Part shown: positions 53,865 through 63,220 of the stretch, piece after piece
Numbering within the stretch: the first letter of the stretch is position 1
Layout of the letters: every line of letters starts with the position of its first letter
The notes under the pieces: generated by a model
What the model saw: only the letters and a program-made list of their open reading frames with translations
The model's database searches: none
Told to the model about the DNA's origin: nothing
Origin: CAVRZY01 sp963725415
Lineage (GTDB): Bacteria; Acidobacteriota; Terriglobia; Bryobacterales; Bryobacteraceae
Assembly (NCBI GenBank): GCA_963725415.1
Contig: CAVRZY010000106.1
Coordinates: forward strand, 1-64,000
Length of the DNA stretch: 64,000 nt
Reading direction: 5' to 3'
Translations under genes and position numbers: made by a program

Positions 53865-54644
53865 GTGCGGATACCTCTCTATCAGATTGATGCTTTCACC
53901 GGACGGCTGTTTCGAGGCAACCCCGCGGCCGTTTGCCCGCTCGAGGAGCGGCTCGAGGATGAGCAGATGCAGGCCATCGCAGCCGAGAACAATCTCTCCG
54001 AGACGGCGTTTTTTGTGCGGCGTGGCGAGGGCTACCAGCTTCGATGGTTCACACCGAAGGTGGAGGTGGACTTGTGCGGCCACGCCACGCTGGCCTCCGC
54101 GTTCGTCATTCTGAACTACCTAGAACCCGCGCGGGAGGAAGTGCGGTTTGAGACGCGCAGCGGCGAGCTGGTGGTGCGGCGGAACGGCGACCTGCTGGCC
54201 ATGGATTTCCCGGCGCGCGAGCCGTGGCGATGCGAGTGTCCAGTCGCGCTGTCGCAGGCTCTGGGAAAACCGCCGCTCGAGGTTTGGGAAGCGCGGGACT
54301 ACATGGCGGTGTACGAATCCGAAGACGAGGTGCGGGCGCTGGCCCCGGATATGGACGCTCTGGTGGTTGTCGGCCACTTCGCCGTAATTGTGACCGCGCC
54401 GGGCAGGGAGACCGATTTTGTCTCCCGGTTCTTCGCGCCTGCCGCCGGGGTTGCGGAAGATCCGGTCACCGGCTCCGCGCATTGCACCCTGGTCCCCTAC
54501 TGGGCCAGGCGGCTCGGCAAGACGCAGCTCCAGGCGCGGCAGGTTTCCGCCCGCGGCGGGGAGCTTGTCTGCGAGTATCGCGGCGAGCGCGTCACCATTG
54601 CGGGCCGCGCGGTGCGGTACCTCGAAGGTACGATCTACCTCTGA
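53865..54644 (+). CDS. PhzF-family isomerase-like protein
   Basis: About 259 residues. I choose the GTG at 53865 ('VRIPLYQIDAFTGRLFRGNP') because PhzF proteins start at this strand; the upstream frame runs into the palindromic element. Family motifs: 'FTGRLFRGNPAAVCPLE', catalytic Glu in 'NNLSETAFFVRRG', 'RWFTPKVEVDLCGHATLASA', and the second-half 'VAEDPVTGSAHCTLVPYWAR'. PhzF folds like diaminopimelate epimerase and isomerises a precursor in phenazine synthesis, but most homologues outside phenazine clusters have unknown substrates. No other phenazine genes are present. Intact. Confidence 0.9.
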   Translation: MRIPLYQIDAFTGRLFRGNPAAVCPLEERLEDEQMQAIAAENNLSETAFFVRRGEGYQLRWFTPKVEVDLCGHATLASAFVILNYLEPAREEVRFETRSGELVVRRNGDLLAMDFPAREPWRCECPVALSQALGKPPLEVWEARDYMAVYESEDEVRALAPDMDALVVVGHFAVIVTAPGRETDFVSRFFAPAAGVAEDPVTGSAHCTLVPYWARRLGKTQLQARQVSARGGELVCEYRGERVTIAGRAVRYLEGTIYL

Positions 54645-54650
54645 CGGGCT

Positions 54651-56602
54651 TCACTCCTCCTCGCGCTGAGCGGCCAGCCTGGCAACCACGGCCATGTCTT
54701 CCAGCGTGGTGACGTCGCCGGTGACGGCGTGCGTGGTAACGATCTCGCGCAGCAGGCGGCGCATGATCTTGCCGCTGCGGGTCTTGGGCAGGGCGTCGGT
54801 GAAGCGGATTTCGGCGGGCTTGGCGAAGCCGCCGATTTCGTGTGCGACCCACTTGCGCAGGTCGGCCGCCAGCGCGTGGTGATCGGTGTGGCCCTTCTTC
54901 AGGGTGACGAAGGCGCAGACCGCCTGGCCGGTGATCTCGTCCGGCCTGCCGACCACCGCGGCCTCGGCCACGGCGGGGTGCCGCACCAGCGCCGATTCGA
55001 TCTCCATGGTGCTCAGCCGGTGGCCGCTGACGTTCATGACGTCGTCCACGCGCCCCAGGATCGTGAAGTAGCCGTCGGCGTCGCGGCGGGCCGCGTCGCC
55101 GGTGAAGTAGACCCCCGGCATGCGGCGCCAGTACTGACCTCGTAGCGCTGCGGGTCGCGCCAGATGGTGCGGAGCATGGAGGGCCAGGGCCGCCGGATCA
55201 CCAGGAAGCCCTCCTGGCCGGCCTCGACCGGCTTGCCGTTCATATCGACCACCTCAGCCAGGACGCCGGGCAGCGGGAGGGAAGCGCAGCCGGGCTTGAG
55301 CGGAGTGGCGCCCGGCATCGGCGAGATCAGGATGGCGCCGGTCTCGGTCTGCCACCAGGTGTCCACGATCGGGCAGCGCTCCTTGCCGATCACGCGGTAG
55401 TACCACTCCCAGGCCGCCGGATTGATCGGTTCGCCCACCGAGCCCAGCAGGCGCAGGCTGGAGAGGTCGTGCGCGTTGGGCCACTGATCGCCCTGCCGGA
55501 TCAGCGCGCGGATGGCGGTCGGCGAGGTGTAGAAGATGTTGACGCGGTACTTCTCGACGATGCGCCACCAGCGGTCGAACTGCGGATAGTCCGGGGCGCC
55601 CTCGTACATCACGGTGGTGGCGCCCGCCGCCAGCGGGCCGTAAACGATGTAGCTGTGGCCGGTGACCCAGCCGATGTCGGCGGTGCACCAGTAGATGTCC
55701 TCCTCGCGCAAGTCGAAGACCCACTTCATGGTCGTCACGCATTGGAGCAGGTAGCCGCCGGTGGTGTGCAGGATGCCCTTGGGCTGGCCGGTGGTGCCGG
55801 AGGTGTAGAGCACGTAAAGGGGCGCTTCCGAGTCCAGCGGCTCCGCCGGGCAGACTTCGCTGGCGCCTTCCTCGAGTTCGTGCCACCAGTGGTCGCGGCC
55901 CGCCTGCATTCCAGTCGGGGCGCCGGTGCGGCGGTAAACGATCACGTCCCGCACCGTGGGGCATTCGGGCAGAGCCTCATCCACCGCCTGCTTCAGCCGG
56001 ATCTCCTTGCCGCGCCGCCAGCCCCCGTCGGCGGTGATGACCACGCTGGCTTCGAGGTCCTGGATGCGCGCTTTGAGGGCCTCGGCGGAGAAGCCGCCGA
56101 AGACCACGCTGTGGATGATGCCGAGGCGCGCGCAGGCCAGCATCGCCACGGCGGCCTCCGGCACCATGGGCATGTAGATGATGGCGCGGTCGCCGGGCTT
56201 CAGACCGCGCGCCTTGAGCACGTTGGCGAAGCGGCAGACCAGCCGGTGCAGTTCCTGGTAGGAGAGCATGCGCTGGTCGCCCGGCTCGCCTTCCCAGATG
56301 AGCGCCACCTTGTTCCTGCGGTGCGTTGCCAGGTGCCGGTCCAGGCAGTTGTAGGAGACGTTGGTCTTTCCGCCTACAAACCATTTCACGAACGGCGGCT
56401 GCCACTGGCAGACGTGAGACCACTTCTCGAACCAGAACAGTTCCTGTTCGGCCAGTTGGCCCCAGAACTCCTCGGGCTGGTCTTTGGCCCGCTCGTACAG
56501 AGCCTGGTAGGCTTTCATTCCTTGGATGCGAGCCCCGCGCACAAACTCCGGACCGGGCGGGTAGGTACGGTCTTGCTGTGGTTGCAGTATTCCCCTCTGC
56601 AT
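54651..56602 (-). CDS. acs: Acetyl-CoA synthetase (one frame break)
   Basis: Activates acetate to acetyl-CoA via acetyl-AMP. About 650 residues from the ATG at 56602. 'FVKWFVGGKTNVSYNCLDRH', 'SVVFGGFSAEALKARI', the P-loop-like 'LYTSGTTGQPKGILHTTGGY', 'CTADIGWVTGHSYIVYGPLA', 'DTWWQTETGAILISPMPGAT', then after a slip near 55128 'PGVYFTGDAARRDADGYFTI', 'GRVDDVMNVSGHRLSTMEIE' and the acetylatable lysine in 'PKTRSGKIMRRLLREI'. Full family length when joined, so the slip is likely an error. Converges with phzF, with six bases between the stops. Confidence 0.93.
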
Positions 56603-56667
56603 GAGCCCCTCTGACTAGAACTTACGATCTCAGTTTACCAGAACGGGGCGGTTCGAGCGCCGTCATC

Positions 56668-56759
56668 ACCGCAAAGACGCAAGGAAGACAGAGGGGCGCA
56701 AAGAAACTTTGGGAGTCTCTCTCCGCGTTATCTCTGCGGCCTGTGCGTCTTTGCGGTGA
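56668..56759. repeat. Intergenic hairpin repeat with 'GCAAAGACGC' arms (copy 2)
   Basis: The arms CACCGCAAAGACGC (from 56668) and GTGCGTCTTTGCGGTG (to 56758) form a near-perfect hairpin of the same family as 15984-16085. It lies between acs and the ABC permease gene. The rest of 56603-56806 shows nothing else. Confidence 0.7.
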
Positions 56760-56806
56760 GAGGAGTTCGGCCCATTCGCGGCAGGTTGGGGGCTGCAAGC
56801 TAAAAC

Positions 56807-58035
56807 CTAGATCACATCCGCAAAATTTTTCTTGAGCTTGTAGAACCAAGCGTGGCCCAGCAGGAACAGGGCGCCGGAGAGCAGCCACAGCTTCCACATC
56901 GACGAAAAAGCCGGCGCGTGCCTCTCCAGAAAGATGGCCCGGTAGCCCGCTACCAGCACGAACAGCGGATTCTTGGAAAGCACAGGCATGGCCCCGGTGG
57001 GCAGGGATTCCACCGGGTAGCAGATCGGCGTGAGGAAGAACCATAAGGTCAGCAGGAAGCCGTTGACCTGGCCCAGGTCCCGTACGTACACCGCCAACGC
57101 CGCCAAGACCCAGCACAGCCCCGCCGTGAACAGCAACTGCGGAACCAGGAGCACGGGAAGCCACAGCACGGACGCCGGCACAGCGCCCCGCGCCAGCACC
57201 AGCCCGATCCCGAAAATACCCAAGGCGAAAACCTCGGTGACCAGCCCGGCGATCACCAGATTAACCGGCAGGATCTCCAGCGGGAAGACCAGCTTCTTGA
57301 CAAAATTGCGATGCTCGAGGATGACGAAGGGCGCGCGGCCGGCGGCTTCGCTGAAGGCCAGCCAGGGCAGCATTCCGGCCAGGAAGTACAGCACGAAGCT
57401 GGCGCGGCTGGGGTCGCCGGCGAAGCGGGTGCGCAGCACGATACCGAACACGAAGAAGTACGTCACCATCAGCAGCAGCGGGTTCAGCACCGTCCAGAAC
57501 ATGCCGCCGAAGGAGCCCCGATAGCGTCCCAGGATGTCTCGCCGCACCATCGAGCGGATCAGGCTGCGGTTGCGCCACGCCGACAGAATCGGATACTTGA
57601 AGCCGCGGCCCAGGGACCGAAGCAGCGTTTCAGTGCGGTACGCGCGCAGGGTGGTCACCTTCCAGCGCAGCACCCTCGCGCGCCCCTCCGCGACGGCCGC
57701 GTCGATCAGCACCAAGGGCCACCCTTGCTCGTAGTACCAGCAGACCTGCTCCCGCATGGCCGACACGAACACGCGGTAGCGGCTGGTCTCCGGAGGCAGT
57801 TCCACTTCCAGGTCGGTCGCGGCGGCCTCGCCGGCGCCAGGTCGCGGCCAAGCAGCGTTCGCCTGCCGTCGAGAATCAGCGTGTCGGTATCGGGATCGAA
57901 CACCTGGTAGGAGATGGCGAAGCCCTCGGCCCGGCGCCAAACCTCCTGCGAGAGGTTCTCCAGGCGCAAGTGGAGGCGCAGGAGAATGCCCGTCTCTGAC
58001 GGTTGCGGCGCCGAGCAGTGGATGCGAATGCTCAT
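56807..58035 (-). CDS. Wzm-type ABC-2 polysaccharide export permease with an N-terminal Wzt-C-like domain (one frame break)
   Basis: About 409 residues from the ATG at 58035. Residues 1-125 are a beta-sandwich-like segment ('GILLRLHLRLENLSQEVWRR', 'FAISYQVFDPDTDTLILDGR', 'LPPETSRYRVFVSAMREQVC') resembling the O-antigen-binding C-terminal domain of Wzt ATPases. The frame slips near 57840. Then come 'SLIRSMVRRDILGRYRGSFG', 'GMFWTVLNPLLLMVTYFFVF', 'LVFPLEILPVNLVIAGLVTE' and 'LWFFLTPICYPVESLP', the standard six-helix permease of the O-antigen/teichoic-acid exporter family. No ATPase gene lies downstream, so it should be upstream beyond the window. The ATG overlaps the stop of the preceding GT-methyltransferase gene. 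Confidence 0.8.
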
Positions 58036-60014
58036 TACTCTCCGGGGCTATAGAGCCAGGCAGGGTACCGGTTGCGGACCGGGCCGGACTTGCGCCCCAG
58101 CGCGTAGATGCCCTCCCCACGCAGTTCGGTGGGCAGCTTGTAGTGCTCCAACAAATGCCGCACCCAGGCCAGCTCCGGCTTGGGTTCCTCGCGGAACGGC
58201 CCGGTCTCCAGCAGCGCCACCGTGAACCCGGCATCCGCCAGCAGGTCGCGGACCTCGCGGGGCGTGTACTCGCGGCTGTGGCGCGCCTCCGCTTCGGCTT
58301 CCATCGAGGGCCGCAAATACTGCGGAAAGAAGCCGGGGTGGAAGCCTTGCAAGATCGCTGACAGCGCCCGTAGTGAGGCGATGTTGGGCGTCGTCAGCAC
58401 CACGTGCCCGCCGGGCCTCAGAATCCGGTGGATCTCCACCAGGGCGTGCATCGGATCGTCGGAGAGATGCTCGATCAGCTCGCAGCACAGCACCGTGGCG
58501 AAGTACTCGTCCGGGTACGGGAAGCGGTCTTTCTCGGCGTCGAACAACCGGACCTCGCATTCGAAGCGTTCGCCTTCGAGCGATACAACCTCGCGATGCT
58601 CAACTCTTCCGGCAGCGCCGTAGTAACAGGCGCGCACTTCGCCATACCCCAGGCGAGTCTTGAGCGCCGGGGTGATCTGAAAGTAAGCGCCCATTTCAAG
58701 GATGCGATCCTCCGGCCCCCCCGGCGGGATGATTTCCAAGGTCTTTTGCAATCGCGACAAGTGCGTTGTGGCGTAGCCCTGAGACTCTGGAGTAGCCGCC
58801 CAGCCGAGTATGTAGTCGGAGGAGGGTGGCGGAAGCTGGACGGCGGGTTGCAGGGGCTTGCCTGCCAGCGGCGGGCCTTTGGCCTCCTCCCATTCCACCC
58901 CATCCACAACCGCCTGCAAGAATGACGCGTAGCGTTGCGCCACCAGCTCCCAGTTGCATTCGCGTTCCACCCACTGGCGGGCGCGAGCGCCCAGCTCCTG
59001 CGCCAGGTCGGGGCGCGACACCAGCAGGTTGAGATATTCGAAGATCTGGTCCTCCTCGCTTCGGTCCACCGCCACCTTCAAGCAGACCTCGTCGGGCAGC
59101 TCGCGAAATGAGCCCACATCCGAGACCAGGACGGCCCTCCCCAGCCCAAGGGCGCGCAGCAGGCTGCCGGAACTCTCCCCCACCGTCGGATAGCGCAGGT
59201 TCAGGACCACATCGCAGGCCGCCACGTATCCAGCGAAGTCTTCGATGGGGGCGAAGCCCAGCACGCGCACATGCGCCGAAAGGCCCAGAGTGCTCACCAG
59301 GGATTGAAGGGGGAAGTCGGGATGAGGTTCGCCAACCAGGATCATCTTGGCGCGGGGCTCCAGGCGCGTCAGGCGGCGAAAAGCGCGCAGCGACTCGGCG
59401 ATGCGCTTGTAGGGCTTGAGGAAACCGAAGATCCCCACCAGGGGAGTGGTTTCATCCACACCCAGGCGTTGCCGGTAAGCCCAGCGGTCGGCCTGAGGGA
59501 TCCAGGCCCCGTGAGGGATGCGCCCGATGGGGCCCTCGAAGCCGGCGCCGCGCATCTCCTCCCGCATGAAACGGCTGTGGACGATCAGGGCGCGGCTGCG
59601 CTCCAGCAGGCGCCGCGTCATCGGCAAACCCTCGTAGTCCGGCCCCACTTCCAGCGCCCGCACCCGCTGGGCGTAGGCTAGTGCTTCTGCGCCCCCGTTG
59701 TATTCGCATTCCCGGAGGTAGCCGTCCCAATCCCCGCGCTTGATGGTCAGATCGGCGATCAAGTGGTGCAGGTTCGACTCGTGCATGACCACCACGCCCG
59801 GACACTCCAGCGCCATCTCGTAGACGAAGCTGTGGTAGGGATTGTTGCCCACCTGACAGAGCGCAATGTCGTATCGCGCCGGATCAAAGCAGGCCGGTTT
59901 CTCCGCAAAGACTTCCAGTTCCACCAGTCGAGCGAGTGGCGACGCCACGGCCGCCGAGTAGTCTGCGATTCCGCTCTTGGACGGCGGCATGGGGGAGAAA
60001 AAGGCGACACGCAT
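58035..60014 (-). CDS. Fusion of GT4 glycosyltransferase and SAM methyltransferase-like domain
   Basis: 659 residues, intact. The N-terminal half is a GT-B glycosyltransferase of family GT4: 'MRVAFFSPMPPSKSGIADYS', 'PLVGIFGFLKPYKRIAESLR', 'VLGFAPIEDFAGYVAACDVV' and the donor-site region 'VGESSGSLLRALGLGRAVLV'. From about residue 430 it is methyltransferase-like: 'FPYPDEYFATVLCCELIEHL', 'ALVEIHRILRPGGHVVLTTP' and 'REYTPREVRDLLADAGFTVA'. The usual SAM motif I is degenerate ('ILEMGAYFQITPALKTRLGY', without GxGxG). Suggests transfer and methylation, possibly chain-end capping, of an exported glycan. It lies between the DUF3108 and permease genes in one operon. Confidence 0.85.
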   Translation of the reverse strand: MRVAFFSPMPPSKSGIADYSAAVASPLARLVELEVFAEKPACFDPARYDIALCQVGNNPYHSFVYEMALECPGVVVMHESNLHHLIADLTIKRGDWDGYLRECEYNGGAEALAYAQRVRALEVGPDYEGLPMTRRLLERSRALIVHSRFMREEMRGAGFEGPIGRIPHGAWIPQADRWAYRQRLGVDETTPLVGIFGFLKPYKRIAESLRAFRRLTRLEPRAKMILVGEPHPDFPLQSLVSTLGLSAHVRVLGFAPIEDFAGYVAACDVVLNLRYPTVGESSGSLLRALGLGRAVLVSDVGSFRELPDEVCLKVAVDRSEEDQIFEYLNLLVSRPDLAQELGARARQWVERECNWELVAQRYASFLQAVVDGVEWEEAKGPPLAGKPLQPAVQLPPPSSDYILGWAATPESQGYATTHLSRLQKTLEIIPPGGPEDRILEMGAYFQITPALKTRLGYGEVRACYYGAAGRVEHREVVSLEGERFECEVRLFDAEKDRFPYPDEYFATVLCCELIEHLSDDPMHALVEIHRILRPGGHVVLTTPNIASLRALSAILQGFHPGFFPQYLRPSMEAEAEARHSREYTPREVRDLLADAGFTVALLETGPFREEPKPELAWVRHLLEHYKLPTELRGEGIYALGRKSGPVRNRYPAWLYSPGE

Positions 60015-60017
60015 GGC

Positions 60018-60701
60018 TCACCGCACCAGCTCCATCGAGAAGACACCCATCGAAAACGGAACTCGTACCAGCACCAGCGGGCGGGCGGCCTCCCGCGCGA
60101 AGAACAGCTCGAAAGTGGTGTTGGAGGCCGGACCCTTCACGACCGCCGTCAGCCGGTCCGCCTCCACCCTGGTCTCCCCAATCCGAAGGTTCTGGGTCCC
60201 TCCATATTCCAGCTTCACCTGATAGGACGCTCCAAAAAAGATGGTCTGGGCAGGCGCCAGTCGGCCCTGGCTCAACTCGCTGCGCACGTGGTAAAGGAAT
60301 GTGAGCGCATCCTTGGGACAAGCCGGGATCGGTAGTTCGGACTTGCCGCCGCCACCCAGCGTTTCCCGCGTGGCCACTGCCTTCCCCAGGTCGAAGCTGG
60401 TCCGCTCGTGCGCCTTTCGTTTTCCGTGGGTAGCCTCCTTTTCGAACTCCAGAGAACAAAAGTCCTTCGGACCCGCGATGGAATGGTAACGATCATTAAC
60501 CGCAAACCCGGGCAGGGCAGCCTCGAGCGTCAGCACGAATTCCCAGCGGTCGCCGGCCTTCTTAGCCTCCATGCGGCCTTCACCCAGGCTCAATCCGCTC
60601 GGCCAGTTCACGGCATAGTTAAGGATTTCGTCGCCGAAGGGCGGAGCCTGAGCGTTGGCAGCGGCCAGGAGCGCCGCAAGTTGGAAGACCAGGAACGTCA
60701 T
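60018..60701 (-). CDS. DUF3108 secreted protein
   Basis: About 227 residues from the ATG at 60701, with signal 'MTFLVFQLAALLAAANAQAP'. 'FGDEILNYAVNWPSGLSLGE' is the typical DUF3108 start. Then 'DRWEFVLTLEAALPGFAVND', 'DALTFLYHVRSELSQGRLAP' and 'LRIGETRVEADRLTAVVKGP' follow the family's beta-barrel pattern. Function unknown; usually periplasmic. It overlaps the upstream glycosyltransferase gene by 4 bases (ATGA, 60698-60701) and is followed by the GT-methyltransferase gene after 3 bases, so it is embedded in the glycan operon and may help assembly or export. Confidence 0.85.
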   Translation of the reverse strand: MTFLVFQLAALLAAANAQAPPFGDEILNYAVNWPSGLSLGEGRMEAKKAGDRWEFVLTLEAALPGFAVNDRYHSIAGPKDFCSLEFEKEATHGKRKAHERTSFDLGKAVATRETLGGGGKSELPIPACPKDALTFLYHVRSELSQGRLAPAQTIFFGASYQVKLEYGGTQNLRIGETRVEADRLTAVVKGPASNTTFELFFAREAARPLVLVRVPFSMGVFSMELVR

Positions 60702-61855
60702 GGGTGCGAAACGGAAGCGGACCTCACGCGCTCGCGTGCGGTTTGCGCATGGCTCCCCGCCACCTCGTAGTAAACCTCCAGAGTCTTCTGGGCTGTCTTG
60801 TGCCAACTGAAATGAGCGGAACGCTGGAGACCCAAACGGGCCATGCGGGCGCGGAGTTCCGGGTCCGCGATGAGGTCCAGCATGGCGCGGGTCATTTCTG
60901 CAGTCGAGTGCGGGTCGAACAGGATGGCCGCAGCGTCCACCACTTCGAACAGCGCAGAGGTGTTCGAGCAGGCCACCGCCTTGGCACAAGCCATGGCCTC
61001 CAGCAACGGCAGCCCGAAACCCTCATAGAAAGAAGGGAAGACGAACAGCTCGCAGGCGTTGTAAAGCTGGAGCAAATCATCGTCGGAGACGAACCCGATG
61101 AAGTGGATGCGATCCGCTACGCCGGAGGTCTGGGCCGCCCTTCGGACGCGCGGCGCGTACCAGGTATCCTTGCCGGCAATCACCAGCCGGTGCGGCAACT
61201 GGGGGCAGGAACGGACCAGCTCAGCGAAGGCCCGGATCAGGCCCGGCTGGTTCTTGCGAGGCTGCAAATCGCCCACCGTCAGGATGAAGGGAGCCGGAAT
61301 CCAGAAGCGCGACCGGACCCAGGCTTCCGCGCCCTCCCGAGGCAGCGGGCGGAACAGCGTGGCAGCCGCGTTGGGCACCACCACCACATTCTCTCCGTTC
61401 AACCCGTACGCCCGGGCGATGGCCCGGCTGGAGAATTCGCTACCGGTGACGATCCGGGCGGCCCGCCGTATGGTGCGCCGCACGGTCCATCGGAGCTGCA
61501 TAGCCCGCGGCCACTTGAAGTACTCGGGGTGCTCCAGAAAACTCACGTCATGCACGCTCACCACGATGGGTACCGGGCACAGCAGCGGGGCGGTGTACTG
61601 GACGTGGATAAGATCCGGGCGATCTTGCTGGAGCTTTCTCGACAGGTCGCACCCCAGCCGCAGAAACGGGTTGCGGGCGATGCGCCGCTTCAGGAACCGG
61701 CCGGGCACCCACTCGCCGGCCTCTTCCCGCGACAGGTAGGCGATGAATTCCGCGCTCTCATCCAGAACCGCGAAGGCGCTCAGGAGGTTGCGGACGTAAA
61801 CCTCGTTGCCCGTCAGGCGGCATCCGATCGCGTGTGCATCCACCGAAAAGCGCAT
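60698..61855 (-). CDS. GT4-family glycosyltransferase
   Basis: 385 residues, intact. 'MRFSVDAHAIGCRLTGNEVY' is the GT-B acceptor-side start. 'PIVVSVHDVSFLEHPEYFK', 'VTGSEFSSRAIARAYGLNGE', 'FILTVGDLQPRKNQPGLIRA', 'FIGFVSDDDLLQLYNACELF' and the donor-binding E-x7-E in 'PSFYEGFGLPLLEAMACAKA' identify family GT4. Likely a cytoplasmic or membrane-associated transferase adding one sugar to the glycan exported by the cluster; the sugar is not decidable. The 4-base overlap with the DUF3108 gene couples their translation. Confidence 0.92.
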   Translation of the reverse strand: MRFSVDAHAIGCRLTGNEVYVRNLLSAFAVLDESAEFIAYLSREEAGEWVPGRFLKRRIARNPFLRLGCDLSRKLQQDRPDLIHVQYTAPLLCPVPIVVSVHDVSFLEHPEYFKWPRAMQLRWTVRRTIRRAARIVTGSEFSSRAIARAYGLNGENVVVVPNAAATLFRPLPREGAEAWVRSRFWIPAPFILTVGDLQPRKNQPGLIRAFAELVRSCPQLPHRLVIAGKDTWYAPRVRRAAQTSGVADRIHFIGFVSDDDLLQLYNACELFVFPSFYEGFGLPLLEAMACAKAVACSNTSALFEVVDAAAILFDPHSTAEMTRAMLDLIADPELRARMARLGLQRSAHFSWHKTAQKTLEVYYEVAGSHAQTARERVRSASVSHP

Positions 61856-61895
61856 GCAGTCTTCCAGTATAGTGGGCCAACCCCGGTTTCGGAAG

Positions 61896-63089
61896 TCAAA
61901 CCCCTATTCTCTCAAGAATTGCCCAGGCCGTCTCCCAGGTAAAGTGTTTCTCGTACAGGGCCCGTCCGGCCCCCCCGAGGCGCCGGCAGGTTTCCGCGGA
62001 TTCAAGCAGAGAGGAGACCGCCCTGGCGAAAGCCTCCGGCCTGTCCGCCAGCAGCAGGTGTTCTCCGTCGCAGGCAGGCAGGCCCTCGGCGCCCAGTCTG
62101 GTCGAGACCACTGCCCGTCCTGCCGCCCAGGCTTCCAGGATCTTCACCCGCGTCCCGCTGCCGGCCAACAGGGGAACCACCACCACCCTGGCGGCTGCAA
62201 TCGCCTTGACCGCATCCTCCACCGGCCCCCACAGCTCAATCCGGGGGTCCTGGCGGACGTATTTTCTCACCGCCTCCGGATTCAGACCTACCAGCCGCCA
62301 GCGCAGCTCCGGCCAGCGCTCTTTCAGCAAGGGCCAGATCTCGGACCGGAAGAAGCGCACCGCGGAAATATTGGGGGCGTAGTCGAAGGTCCCGGAAAAG
62401 ATGATGACGTTCTCCTCGGATTGGACGGGCTGAGGCACCCGGGGGATGGTGTTGGGATAGACTTCGCACCGGCGTCCGGGAGCAATCTGCTGAACGGCCC
62501 GGCTGTCCTCAGGCGAGGCGGCCAACAGCAACGAGAAACCAGGCAGCCAGCGCCGTTCCACTTCCAGGCTGGCCCGGCAGTATCTGCGCAGGGCCACCGA
62601 AAGGGGCCAGCCGGCGGTGCGAGCCCAGCGGTCGTAGAGCACCGACTCGACGTTGTGGAGATCCAGGGCCACCCTCTTGGCGTGGGGCGCCACCTCCTCC
62701 AGGTATGGGGCGCACCAGGAATGCTCGATGACCGCCACCTCGTAGTTGCGGCCACGCAAGAAATCCGAGACGGTGTACCCGAACCCTGCGAAGCGATCCA
62801 CCAGCGGGGGGCAACCGCGCAGGTATCGAGGAAGATTCCGAACCAGCCGCGCGAAGCCCGACTTGGCATGGTAAGGCAGGTCAATAACCTGCAACTGGCG
62901 AACCAGGCCGGGCGGCAAGACGCTGGCCGGATGGGGCACCCCGGGCTGGCGAAACGCGATCAGGTCCAGCTCGTAGCGCCGGCTCAGATACTCCAGCACC
63001 GACGCCGTCCGCACCGCGCCGCCACCCCGGACCGGATACGGCGCCTCAGGACTCACAAGGAGCGCCGGAGGCTTGGCCTGCTGCGTCAT
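61896..63089 (-). CDS. GT4-like glycosyltransferase
   Basis: 397 residues, intact. 'LLVSPEAPYPVRGGGAVRTA' is the usual N-terminus of this subgroup. 'RVALDLHNVESVLYDRWART', 'VIIFSGTFDYAPNISAVRFF', 'WRLVGLNPEAVRKYVRQDPR', 'ELWGPVEDAVKAIAAARVVV' and 'AGSGTRVKILEAWAAGRAVV' match GT4 enzymes of the PEP-CTERM/exopolysaccharide type (glycosyl transferases group 1 with 'GSG.R.K.LEA.A'). It precedes the next GT4 gene by 40 bases. Specific sugar unknown. Confidence 0.9.
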   Translation of the reverse strand: MTQQAKPPALLVSPEAPYPVRGGGAVRTASVLEYLSRRYELDLIAFRQPGVPHPASVLPPGLVRQLQVIDLPYHAKSGFARLVRNLPRYLRGCPPLVDRFAGFGYTVSDFLRGRNYEVAVIEHSWCAPYLEEVAPHAKRVALDLHNVESVLYDRWARTAGWPLSVALRRYCRASLEVERRWLPGFSLLLAASPEDSRAVQQIAPGRRCEVYPNTIPRVPQPVQSEENVIIFSGTFDYAPNISAVRFFRSEIWPLLKERWPELRWRLVGLNPEAVRKYVRQDPRIELWGPVEDAVKAIAAARVVVVPLLAGSGTRVKILEAWAAGRAVVSTRLGAEGLPACDGEHLLLADRPEAFARAVSSLLESAETCRRLGGAGRALYEKHFTWETAWAILERIGV

Positions 63090-63123
63090 CGTTTCCCGTG
63101 CTCGATGAGATTACCACAAAACC

Positions 63124-63165
63124 GGGGACAGGCTACTCTCTCCCTGCCTGGACAGAGTAGCTGAA
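63124..63165. repeat. Degenerate palindrome next to a 'CCGGGGACAGGCTACTCT' motif
   Basis: GCTACTCT (63132-63139) and AGAGTAGC (63154-63161) form a hairpin preceded by CCGGGGACAG. It looks like an eroded REP-type repeat in the gap 63090-63220, which otherwise holds nothing. Confidence 0.45.
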
Positions 63166-63220
63166 CCTGGACTTCTTCCGGAGCGTCCAGACGTCGGTCG
63201 GCCTCCAGTACCGTTTCGCA

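Noticed and set aside
53865..54644. Phenazine biosynthesis locus
   Set aside because: Only a phzF homologue is present; such genes are common without phenazine production.
55469..56614. 381-codon plus-strand open frame opposite acs
   Set aside because: Antisense shadow of the acs coding sequence; no family resemblance, typical of GC-rich DNA.
60704..61942. 412-codon plus-strand open frame
   Set aside because: Shadow of the GT4 gene at 60698-61855.
61806..63164. 452-codon plus-strand open frame opposite a glycosyltransferase gene
   Set aside because: Shadow of the GT4 gene; low-complexity Arg/Gly/Gln-rich translation.
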